Below, piece after piece: positions 1 through 4,352 of a DNA stretch of 5,320 nt. The notes below the pieces were generated by a model. It searched no databases, was not told the origin of the DNA, and was given only the letters and a program-made list of their open reading frames with translations. The stretch's first letter is position 1; each line of letters begins with the position of its first letter. The translations under genes and the position numbers were made by a program. Origin of the DNA: 9FT-COMBO-48-23 sp964400675 (GTDB lineage: Bacteria; Chloroflexota; Dehalococcoidia; GIF9; UBA5629); NCBI GenBank assembly GCA_964400675.1, contig CAYNVO010000018.1, forward strand, positions 1 through 5,320, in the 5' to 3' direction.

Positions 1-155
1 GAATAGAAGCGCTGCCAGCCGAAGTACTCCCACTGTATGCCGCCGGCGGGCGTGGCTGCGGGGTGTCCGTACTCCTGCACCTCAAGCTTGACCAGGGGCT
101 TACGAGGCGTGCCTGTCTTCTGGGTTTCCAGGAGTGTATCGGATAGAGCTCTCAT
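1..155 (-). CDS. Probable phage tail/virion structural protein, N-terminal fragment (runs off left edge)
   Basis: An open frame runs without a stop from ATG at 155-153 to the left edge, giving about 50 residues. It begins MRALSDTLLETQKTG, continues with PLVKLEVQEYG and ends near IQWEYFGWQRFY. From memory, large virion or tail-associated proteins of Chloroflexota-type prophages start in a similar way ('MR.L..TLL..Q...PYVKVEV', then a W.R.Y element), and often follow connector genes. That is a recollection, not a search result. The start at 155 overlaps the TGA of the upstream 28-codon gene as ATGA, which suggests translational coupling. An in-frame ATG at 170-168 would add MDEKE, but no good ribosome binding site precedes it; the 155 start has only a weak GAGAAAG. 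The reading frame is well supported; the product assignment is tentative. Confidence 0.6.
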   Translation of the reverse strand, partial: MRALSDTLLETQKTGTPRKPLVKLEVQEYGHPAATPAGGIQWEYFGWQRFY

Positions 156-238
156 TTCTTTCTCGTCCATATTATGTAAACTGCCGAACCAAGCAGCACA
201 ACCACGCCGGCTATAGTTAGCCAGTCAAAGACTACCAT
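152..238 (-). CDS. Small single-helix membrane protein, 28 aa
   Basis: ATG at 238-236 opens a 28-codon frame ending in TGA at 154-152. The peptide starts MVVFDWLTIAG, has an uninterrupted hydrophobic stretch over about residues 6-24 and ends WTRKK. A positively charged tail after one membrane helix predicts an N-out/C-in miniprotein of the inner membrane. It begins 18 bases after the holin-like gene stops, and its TGA overlaps the next ATG as ATGA. That tight packing is the main reason to believe it is real. The start is preceded by a GAGAG lying in the loop of a small palindrome. Next to a holin-like gene it may be a lysis accessory factor (pinholin, antiholin or spanin-like), but it has no lipobox and no family I recognise, so the function is unknown. 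Confidence 0.55.
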   Translation of the reverse strand: MVVFDWLTIAGVVVLLGSAVYIIWTRKK

Positions 239-255
239 GTTAACTCTCAGTTAAC
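239..255. repeat. Perfect palindrome in the 18-bp gap before the 28-aa gene
   Basis: GTTAACT, a three-base spacer CTC, then AGTTAAC form a perfect 7-bp inverted repeat. It fills nearly the whole gap between the TGA of the holin-like gene and the ATG of the small membrane protein. In the minus-strand transcript the loop displays GAG, part of the only Shine-Dalgarno-like GAGAG, and the 3' arm directly abuts the start codon. It could modulate initiation or be opened by ribosomes finishing the upstream gene. The stem is AU-rich and weak, so its effect is uncertain. Confidence 0.5.
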
Positions 256-256
256 G

Positions 257-958
257 TCAGGTCATCATCTGCTCTGCCAGCACGCCCAGGGTATAGAGCT
301 TCCACTGGAAGGGCATTAGCATGGCTTTCCAGTCCACCTTAGAGTTAGCCAGCTCTGCCAGGGCGTTGGCTGCCCTGATGGTTGAGTTAAAGTCCCGGGT
401 AAAGACATAGAATTCCGGGCTTCGGCCGCAAGTGCCGGCTGTCTTCTCGGTCTCCTCTTTCAGCCAGTCCCTGGCGTCCACCGCCAGGTCGACCAGGTAG
501 CTCCAATAATCCTGCGCCTGGGTTATGGACTGACAGGCGGTTACCGTGCCTTTATCCCTGGCCTTGTAGTAGATGGTGGCGGGGTTGACCTCCTTGTATG
601 TGCCTTCGACCTCAGAGAGCACGGTCTCATGGAAGGCTTTAACGTCAAAAGGCTGGACTTCCTCAACTACAGGCTGGATTTCCGCCTGTGGCTGCGCTGG
701 CGTGGTCTGTACTACTGGCTGCGTGGCTGAGGCCGCACCGTTACCGTTAACGGCTTTGACGGCTTCCTTCTCCTTGTCGACTTTGCCCTGGGTGATGATA
801 TAGAAGATGCCGGCCAGGGCTGCGGCCATCGATGGCACCATGTCCATGAATGTCTGCTGCGCCTCCGGCTCGGCGATAAACAGGGGTATCATGGTGGCCA
901 ACACGGTGATGATGAAGGCACTGTATTTCTTTTTTCCATCCATAAATTTTTGTAACAT
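257..958 (-). CDS. Holin-like two-helix membrane protein with a C-terminal soluble domain, 233 aa
   Basis: The N-terminus is short and basic (GKKK at residues 8-11), followed by a hydrophobic segment at about 12-29, a short acidic/polar turn (EPEAQQ), a second hydrophobic segment at about 40-56 and a charged stretch (QGKVDKEKE). This is the layout of small two-helix phage holins, which form lesions in the inner membrane. Residues 70-103 are an Ala/Pro/Gln/Val-rich linker, and residues 104-233 form a mostly helical, Trp- and Tyr-containing domain with two cysteines (142 and 177). I do not recognise that domain. At 233 residues it is about twice the length of a usual holin, so a membrane-anchored virion or lysis protein is an alternative. 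ATG at 958-956 follows AAGGAGAC at good spacing; Met6 is a less likely start. The membrane topology is well supported, holin activity is not. Confidence 0.72.
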   Translation of the reverse strand: MLQKFMDGKKKYSAFIITVLATMIPLFIAEPEAQQTFMDMVPSMAAALAGIFYIITQGKVDKEKEAVKAVNGNGAASATQPVVQTTPAQPQAEIQPVVEEVQPFDVKAFHETVLSEVEGTYKEVNPATIYYKARDKGTVTACQSITQAQDYWSYLVDLAVDARDWLKEETEKTAGTCGRSPEFYVFTRDFNSTIRAANALAELANSKVDWKAMLMPFQWKLYTLGVLAEQMMT

Positions 959-994
959 TTTTCTGTCTCCTTCTTCGTTTTTTACTTTATGTAA

Positions 995-1024
995 AGCCTA
1001 GCCTGGAGGCTCTTATTATGTCAA
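995..1024 (-). promoter_or_regulatory. Weak candidate sigma70-type promoter before the holin-like gene
   Basis: On the minus strand a perfect TTGACA (1024-1019) is followed after 18 bases by TAGGCT (1000-995), which matches TATAAT at only three positions. No extended -10 is present. The site lies in a 139-base gap ahead of the holin-like gene, where a separate lysis or late promoter would make sense. The poor -10 makes this a low-confidence call. Confidence 0.2.
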
Positions 1025-1090
1025 GCAAAACGGCGTCCCTAGCTTCGATTTTAAGCCCCTCAAACGAAATGGCAGGGTGATTCCATCCAT
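1016..1090 (-). CDS. Possible 24-codon leader peptide
   Basis: In the 139-base gap between the 'LP..AFA' gene and the holin-like gene, ATG at 1090-1088 opens 24 codons. The peptide starts MDGITLPFRLRG, is basic (Arg/Lys-rich) and ends in a tandem TAATAA at 1018-1013, the same stop arrangement as the decoration gene. No convincing Shine-Dalgarno precedes it, only GGCGGGG, and the ATG sits 7 bases after the upstream TAG. It could be a reinitiation leader or chance. Confidence 0.18.
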   Translation of the reverse strand: MDGITLPFRLRGLKSKLGTPFCLT

Positions 1091-1097
1091 GCCCCGC

Positions 1098-1427
1098 CTA
1101 TTCGACTAAAGCTGCCAGGGTATCAGGGACCGGCTTGCCGTTTTCCTGGTAATGCCTCATCAGGTGTTTGGCGGCGTCCAGGATTTGCTGCTCGGTAGCT
1201 TCTACCCGCTTACCCCGGAATCCGCCACGGCTCAGAGCTGCCACGGCTGCCGCCGTATGCTCCCAGTCCGTTGTCCGGTAGTGGCCGATTTTGCCCTGTA
1301 TGGCTCTAAAGATGGCTTTGGTATGGTGCGGCAGCTTCCACGTCTCGGGGTCGTCTTTGTCCCCCACGACAGCGAAAGCCTGCCAGGGTAAGCGGGGCAG
1401 ACCCTGTTCGATTTTTGATTTACTCAT
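1098..1427 (-). CDS. Small phage protein with an 'LP..AFA' domain (DUF6582-like), 109 aa
   Basis: The protein has LPWQAFAVVGDKDDPETWKLP at about residues 13-33, then a helical region with YRTTDWEHTAAAVAALS (50-66), a basic GGFRGKR (68-74), and a C-terminal helix containing ILDAAKHLMRHY (82-93). The combination 'LP..AFA..gd.ddp.tWKLP' followed by a small helical bundle recalls a domain found in many phage genomes, free-standing or at the end of capsid-associated proteins (I recall it as DUF6582). The exact family and its function are uncertain. ATG at 1427-1425 follows AAGGAGAC with a short spacer. Its leader holds the dispersed-repeat-like element, and its position just after the connector suggests a virion or assembly accessory role. 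Confidence 0.78.
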   Translation of the reverse strand: MSKSKIEQGLPRLPWQAFAVVGDKDDPETWKLPHHTKAIFRAIQGKIGHYRTTDWEHTAAAVAALSRGGFRGKRVEATEQQILDAAKHLMRHYQENGKPVPDTLAALVE

Positions 1428-1428
1428 A

Positions 1429-1545
1429 GTTGTCTCCTTCTCTGTGAGATTCTTCGCCTCGAGATTCTTCCCTTCACGGATCCTTCCCCTTCGCCTTCGG
1501 CTCAGGATCAGGATGACAACGGGGGCTATTCAGTGTTGTCTCCTT
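1429..1545. repeat. 11-bp direct duplication flanking an intergenic element
   Basis: GTTGTCTCCTT occurs identically at 1429-1439 and 1535-1545, 106 bases apart. The right copy lies inside the last codons of the connector gene (encoding QGDN); the left copy is the ribosome binding site of the 109-aa gene. Eight of the eleven bases are the common AAGGAGAC motif of this operon, so part of the match is expected. The extra bases and the weaker similarity continuing to both stop/start regions (14 of 17 bases) suggest a target duplication or recombination scar. Confidence 0.5.
1440..1520. repeat. Dispersed intergenic repeat-like element (degenerate 'GAGATTCTTC...TTCGCTTCGCTCAGAATGACA' type)
   Basis: The gap between the connector and the 109-aa gene contains GAGATTCTTC twice (1446-1455 and 1461-1470, in 15-base units matching at 13 of 15 positions), then GGATCCTTC, CCTTCGCCTTCGGCTCAGGA and a final CAGGATGACAAC, with CAGGAT itself duplicated. 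This is a degenerate, partly reduplicated version of an intergenic repeat that, from memory, is common in Chloroflexota and other environmental bacterial genomes (GAGATTCTTCGCTTCGCTCAG followed by AATGACA). Such repeats belong to host chromosomes, so this copy hints at an integrated prophage. No ORF or intrinsic terminator is seen in it. Confidence 0.5.
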
Positions 1546-2140
1546 GATAAAGTTGTCCGACCTTTAGCTTTCGGCTCCTGCCGAAGCGTTTGAGCTGGCG
1601 GGTGAACTCTTTGAGTATGGCTGTTCCCCAGGACTGGTAATCTCTATCCGCCTGCTCTCCGCCAAAGCCCGCGGTGTCCGTCCTATACTGCGTCTGAGAC
1701 AGCACGGCATAGGCGGCAGCTCCTTGAGCTAGCACGTCCTCAAGATAGGTGGGGACGGTGCTTGTGTCGACGTCCAGGGTGTGTAAGCAGCTCCAGTAGA
1801 CATAGCAGTTCTCACCGTCTCCCCGGGCGTCTCCAATCAGGGTCAGGGTGTCTCCATAGACGCTGAACCTCTGAAAGCTCCTGGGGGTGCTGTCTACCGG
1901 AAACTCTACCCGGTCAATGGAGATCCTGTCCGAAATGCCTGACACTCCGGAAATATCTATCTCCCTGCTGCTGGCTGTGGTGGCAACGGTAGATTTCATT
2001 TCCCTGGGGCAATAGCGGGACAGCTCGGCTAGCGCTCTCTGGATAGCTCTCTCAATCTCGTTGTCCTGCCAGCGATAGCTGGCGTTGTCCTCGTCCTTCA
2101 GGTCTCGCCTGACCAGGGTAACCATGCTGCTCAAGTCCAT
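1526..2140 (-). CDS. Head-tail connector / adaptor protein, 204 aa
   Basis: This gene follows the capsid and decoration genes, the usual place of the adaptor that binds the portal after DNA packaging and forms the docking ring for the tail. The N-terminal half starts with VRRDLKDEDNASYRW (about 10-24), then DNEIERAIQRALAELSRY, the helical opening typical of gp6/gp15-type adaptors. A beta-rich centre follows (REIDISG, RVEFPV, FSVYGDTLTLIG), then a helical C-terminus (LEDVLAQGAAAYAVLSQ) and a basic segment QLKRFGRSRKLK. The pattern matches, by memory, connector proteins of Chloroflexota-type phages. ATG at 2140-2138 follows TAAAGGAG with 7 bases of spacing. The last codons (QGDNTE and TAG) contain a copy of AAGGAGACAAC, which may record an ancestral overlap with the next gene. 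Confidence 0.8.
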   Translation of the reverse strand: MDLSSMVTLVRRDLKDEDNASYRWQDNEIERAIQRALAELSRYCPREMKSTVATTASSREIDISGVSGISDRISIDRVEFPVDSTPRSFQRFSVYGDTLTLIGDARGDGENCYVYWSCLHTLDVDTSTVPTYLEDVLAQGAAAYAVLSQTQYRTDTAGFGGEQADRDYQSWGTAILKEFTRQLKRFGRSRKLKVGQLYQGDNTE

Positions 2141-2147
2141 GCCTGCG

Positions 2148-2155
2148 CTCCTTTA
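2148..2155 (-). promoter_or_regulatory. Ribosome binding site of the connector gene, fused to the pentamer tract
   Basis: On the minus strand TAAAGGAG lies 7 bases before the connector ATG. Its TAAAG half is the last unit of the tandem YAAAG tract, so repeat and ribosome binding site are physically continuous. It is the only site of the operon followed by CGC instead of AC or AT. Confidence 0.75.
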
Positions 2156-2210
2156 CTTTACTTTGCTTTGCTTTACTTTACTTTGCTTTACTTTACTTTG
2201 CTTTACTTTG
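2151..2210. repeat. Tandem pentanucleotide tract, 12 x CTTTR (YAAAG on the coding strand)
   Basis: Twelve uninterrupted 5-base units CTTTA or CTTTG follow one another, in the order A A G G A A G A A G A G. A degenerate tail (CTTGCTTTCT) follows to 2220. The only variable base is the purine in position 5. The tract is non-coding on the sense strand and lies in the 5' leader of the connector gene. Tracts of this kind change length by slipped-strand replication. Here it would set the length of an unstructured purine-rich leader carrying repeated AAAG next to the ribosome binding site. Confidence 0.95.
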
Positions 2211-2230
2211 CTTGCTTTCTCAGTAGGCGT

Positions 2231-2274
2231 GGGGGTGAAGCCGTCCACCCTGTTAATCGGTGCGCTTCACCCCC
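2231..2274. other. Strong inverted repeat (11-bp perfect stem) in the decoration-connector gap
   Basis: GGGGGTGAAGC at 2231-2241 is the exact reverse complement of GCTTCACCCCC at 2264-2274. Inside, CACC (2246-2249) can pair with GGTG (2259-2262), closing a 9-base loop. The stem is GC-rich and should fold firmly. Neither strand has a T-tract after it, so it does not look like an ordinary intrinsic terminator. RNA processing, mRNA protection or an attenuating structure between head genes are possible. Confidence 0.65.
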
Positions 2275-2288
2275 GGCCTATTCTATTC

Positions 2289-2325
2289 CCGGGCTTGCTG
2301 AGGTGGAGGTGAAACCTCTGCCCGG
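2289..2325. other. Second hairpin in the decoration-connector gap
   Basis: CCGGGC (2289-2294) pairs with GCCCGG (2320-2325), and inside it GAGGT (2306-2310) pairs with ACCTC (2314-2318) around a three-base loop. It lies just after the decoration gene stop codon and before the 11-bp hairpin in transcription order. No T-tract follows it. It may protect the 3' end of the upstream message. Confidence 0.4.
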
Positions 2326-2340
2326 AACAAACCTCACTTA

Positions 2341-2751
2341 TTATGCGTGCACGTGGTCAACTCTGGCGTTAAGGAAGAACAGCACTTCCGTGGCGCTCAG
2401 GGCTATGCCGATGATGGTGTCGCAATCGCCCTGAGTATCTGGCGCTGTCTGCGTGATTTGGCCGGAGTCTGTGCTTTCGGCTACATAGACATAGCCGCCT
2501 GGGGTAGCGTCGGTATAGCCTCCGACTACGGCTACATGTGCGACTGGTATTACGTCCCCGATAGCTCCGTCTGCCAGAGCTACCAGGCGACCCTGTATAG
2601 CCGTGCCTACGGTGGCTAGCGCCAGCTTCCATCCTGAGCTATAGCCCAGGATATCGCCCCTCTTGCAAGCCTCCGCCAGGGTAATCTTGGGCGCCTGCGG
2701 TCCCAAGCTCCACAGGATTTGTCTGCTGATTCCCGGATCTGCAAATGCCAT
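2341..2751 (-). CDS. Small head decoration / capsid-stabilising-type protein, 136 aa
   Basis: This small beta-rich protein directly follows the major capsid gene, the usual slot for decoration (cement) proteins that bind the outside of the mature shell. It has ACKRGDILGYSSGWKLA (about 28-44), an Ala/Val/Gly-rich middle (RLVALADGAIGDVIPVAHVAV), a GGYVYVAESTDSGQIT strand region (about 84-99) and a C-terminal GIALSATEVLFFLN (about 115-128). Modules of the type 'GD.l......a.g....G.Al...' are seen in DUF2190-like and similar decoration proteins, but I cannot name the family securely. ATG at 2751-2749 follows AAGGAGA with 8 bases of spacing. A long hairpin lies directly upstream. It ends with tandem TAATAA. 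Confidence 0.75.
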   Translation of the reverse strand: MAFADPGISRQILWSLGPQAPKITLAEACKRGDILGYSSGWKLALATVGTAIQGRLVALADGAIGDVIPVAHVAVVGGYTDATPGGYVYVAESTDSGQITQTAPDTQGDCDTIIGIALSATEVLFFLNARVDHVHA

Positions 2752-2768
2752 GTTTTTATTCTCCTTCT

Positions 2769-2818
2769 ACATCTTGTGGTTCAGTTTTCAGGATCTCCGC
2801 AACTGCTCCACTAGATGT
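2769..2818 (-). promoter_or_regulatory. Extended RNA hairpin between major capsid and decoration genes
   Basis: On the minus strand ACATCTAGTGG (2818-2808) pairs with CCACAAGATGT (2779-2769) over 10 of 11 positions. After a symmetric 2x2 purine internal loop (AG/AA), CAGTT (2805-2801) pairs with AACTG (2786-2782), closing a 14-base loop. The structure fills most of the 73-base gap, and its 3' arm ends right before AGAAGGAGA, the decoration gene ribosome binding site. No T-tract follows, so it is not a normal terminator. It may tune the capsid-to-decoration ratio by translation or by RNA cleavage. Confidence 0.6.
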
Positions 2819-2824
2819 TGTGTT

Positions 2825-3748
2825 TTAGTCCGTGACGCCGATTAAAGCGGCTCTCTTTACCAGGGAGAAGTCCGCCACGCCGACATACCACTTGATGCGG
2901 TTCCTGGAGGCGTCCTTTGTCTCCATCGACCCTATAGGCTCAATGGTAAGCCCGCCAGGCCCGGTGACGCCGCAAACTGCGCCTTCACCAAAGCACAGGG
3001 CGTAGATGGTGGAGCTAGTGGCGCCGGTGGTGGCTGTCTCCACGCTGCCGACCAGGGTATGGGTGTCCAGTATCCAGTCATTGATGCCGATGGCTATGCC
3101 GTTGTAGAGCTGGACGAACTCTCCCAGCTTGCCTTGACCGACCTCAAGGTTGTTGCCGGCGGCTCTGGCCAGGGCGTTTATCTTCCTGCGTGACCGGCGG
3201 CTCATCAGCAACAAATCGGGCTTCTGACCCTTTATGGCGTCGATGAGCTGGTCGAGCATGGCCAGGGTCAGGGTGGCGCCGGTAGCGCCGGCGGCTATCA
3301 CCTGGCCTGAGGCGGCGAGGGTGTTTATGAGCAAGCGGATGCCGTCGAACTGGTTGGCATCGGCGGCTGAGCTGCCGTAGATAAAGGCTCGGTCAAACTC
3401 ATGCCTGATTGCCTTCGCCGTAATCTCGATGATGGCTGCCTCGATATCCTGGACGTTGTTCCTGGTGGACTTGATGTAGTTGTCCACATCGGCGTTCTGC
3501 CCCAGGATTTTCAGGGTAGCGGTGAGCTGGTCGAAGGTGATATTGGGGCTGGTTGTCCAGTCGTCATTGGGGGCGTGCCATTCGGCTGAGGGGAGCGTTT
3601 TCTCCCTGTTGTAGGTCAAGGCGTTGCCCACAATCTCTATGAAGGGCATGCTCTGGAGTATGGGGCTTTCCTTGACTATGGTCTCAATGACGCCGGCTAA
3701 CAGGACGTCATTAGACAGCTTGGCTGCTTCGGTTAAAGTTGTTGGCAT
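2825..3748 (-). CDS. Major capsid protein, HK97-fold type, 307 aa
   Basis: Hundreds of copies of this protein would build the icosahedral shell. The N-terminus, TLTEAAKLSNDVLLAGVIE and IVKESPILQSMPFIEIVGN (about 23-42), matches the short N-arm and 'spine' opening of many HK97-fold capsid proteins, followed by an E-loop region (TYNREKTLPSAEWHAPNDDW). The middle has EAAIIEITAKAIRHEFDRAFIYG and a DQLIDAIKGQKPDLLLMSRRSRR helix-strand element of the P/A domains. The C-terminus has a GLTIEPIGSMETKDASRNRI stretch and WYVGVADFSLVKRAALIGV, the usual final strand. The length fits the family without a delta domain. ATG at 3748-3746 follows AAAAGGAGAC with 7 bases of spacing. The gene sits directly after the scaffold, as expected. 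Confidence 0.88.
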   Translation of the reverse strand: MPTTLTEAAKLSNDVLLAGVIETIVKESPILQSMPFIEIVGNALTYNREKTLPSAEWHAPNDDWTTSPNITFDQLTATLKILGQNADVDNYIKSTRNNVQDIEAAIIEITAKAIRHEFDRAFIYGSSAADANQFDGIRLLINTLAASGQVIAAGATGATLTLAMLDQLIDAIKGQKPDLLLMSRRSRRKINALARAAGNNLEVGQGKLGEFVQLYNGIAIGINDWILDTHTLVGSVETATTGATSSTIYALCFGEGAVCGVTGPGGLTIEPIGSMETKDASRNRIKWYVGVADFSLVKRAALIGVTD

Positions 3749-3789
3749 AGGTTAAGTCTCCTTTTTAGTTATTTTGCCGCAGTAGCTCT

Positions 3790-4329
3790 CTACTGCTCCT
3801 TTCTCTTTTTGGCTTGTTCTAAGCCAAGAGTGATTTTCTCCTTGGTGCTCAGGGTTGACAGGTCTATGGGTGTGCGTGCCGGGGCACCTGCCGGCACCAC
3901 GTTTAGCTGAGCCAGGGCTGACGCCTGCGCTTCCAGGTTCTCCTTGACCTTTGACACAAGGCTGGTGGCTTTGCCCACCGAGGCCTTGATGTCCTCGACG
4001 GTGTCTCCGCCTATGATGTCAGGGGTGAATACAGGATTGGTGGAGAGCACCAGCTTCTTGTAGTCGTCTACTGCGTAGGCATAGGCGGCTTTGGCTCCTT
4101 CAAAGTCAGAGCTGAGCTGGTCAAGTTTCTCCTGCAACGCCTGTGCATCGGTGGAATAGGTGGTTACCTGACCTTCAAGCTCCGTTATCTTTTCTTGAAG
4201 GGGCTGAGTAGCCTCTGAAACCAGGACGGCTGCCTTGTCCCGCTCAGCCTGGAGCTCAGCCTGGAGGGCTTGGTAGTCCTCTGCGGTCGGGGTTTGGTTG
4301 TCGACTTTGGGTTCTGTGTCATCTGCCAA
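3790..4329 (-). CDS. Capsid assembly scaffolding-type protein, 179 aa
   Basis: Scaffold proteins guide capsid protein into proheads and leave before DNA packaging. This one has an acidic N-terminus, then a long Gln/Glu/Ala/Lys-rich coiled coil (about 17-90, e.g. YQALQAELQAERDKAAVL, LQEKITELEGQ, ALQEKLDQLSS). A conserved-looking NPVFTPDIIGGDTVEDIKAS segment and a second helix follow, then VPAGAPARTPIDLSTLSTKE and a basic helical end, LEQAKKRKEQ, where scaffolds usually contact the shell. The 'PAGAP.RT..DLS.LS..EKI' ending recalls proteins between portal and capsid genes in other phages. The start is TTG at 4329-4327, chosen because GGAAGGAGAC lies 5 bases upstream and only 23 bases separate it from the portal stop. 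Scaffold function is inferred from coiled coil and position. Confidence 0.8.
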   Translation of the reverse strand: MADDTEPKVDNQTPTAEDYQALQAELQAERDKAAVLVSEATQPLQEKITELEGQVTTYSTDAQALQEKLDQLSSDFEGAKAAYAYAVDDYKKLVLSTNPVFTPDIIGGDTVEDIKASVGKATSLVSKVKENLEAQASALAQLNVVPAGAPARTPIDLSTLSTKEKITLGLEQAKKRKEQ

Positions 4330-4352
4330 TGTAGTCTCCTTCCTTTTGGCGT

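Noticed and set aside
573..1593. Plus-strand ORFs at 573-803, 807-1001, 1152-1391 and 1291-1593
   Set aside because: All are antisense to well-supported minus-strand genes, lack Shine-Dalgarno sites and give no recognisable proteins.
2231..2274. Intrinsic transcription terminator
   Set aside because: The stem is strong but neither strand has a following T-tract, and the connector gene downstream needs read-through.
2330..2375. Promoter built from TTGACC and CATAAT after the decoration gene
   Set aside because: The two boxes are only 9 bases apart, too close for a sigma70 promoter.
2085..2434. Plus-strand ORFs rich in YFTLLCFTLL-type hydrophobic repeats
   Set aside because: The periodic peptide is simply the CTTTR pentamer read in two frames, and the rest is antisense to the decoration and connector genes, without plausible start signals.
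2369..2632. Minus-strand Arg/Ser-rich 87-codon ORF
   Set aside because: It is an out-of-frame shadow inside the decoration gene with a low-complexity composition and no ribosome binding site.
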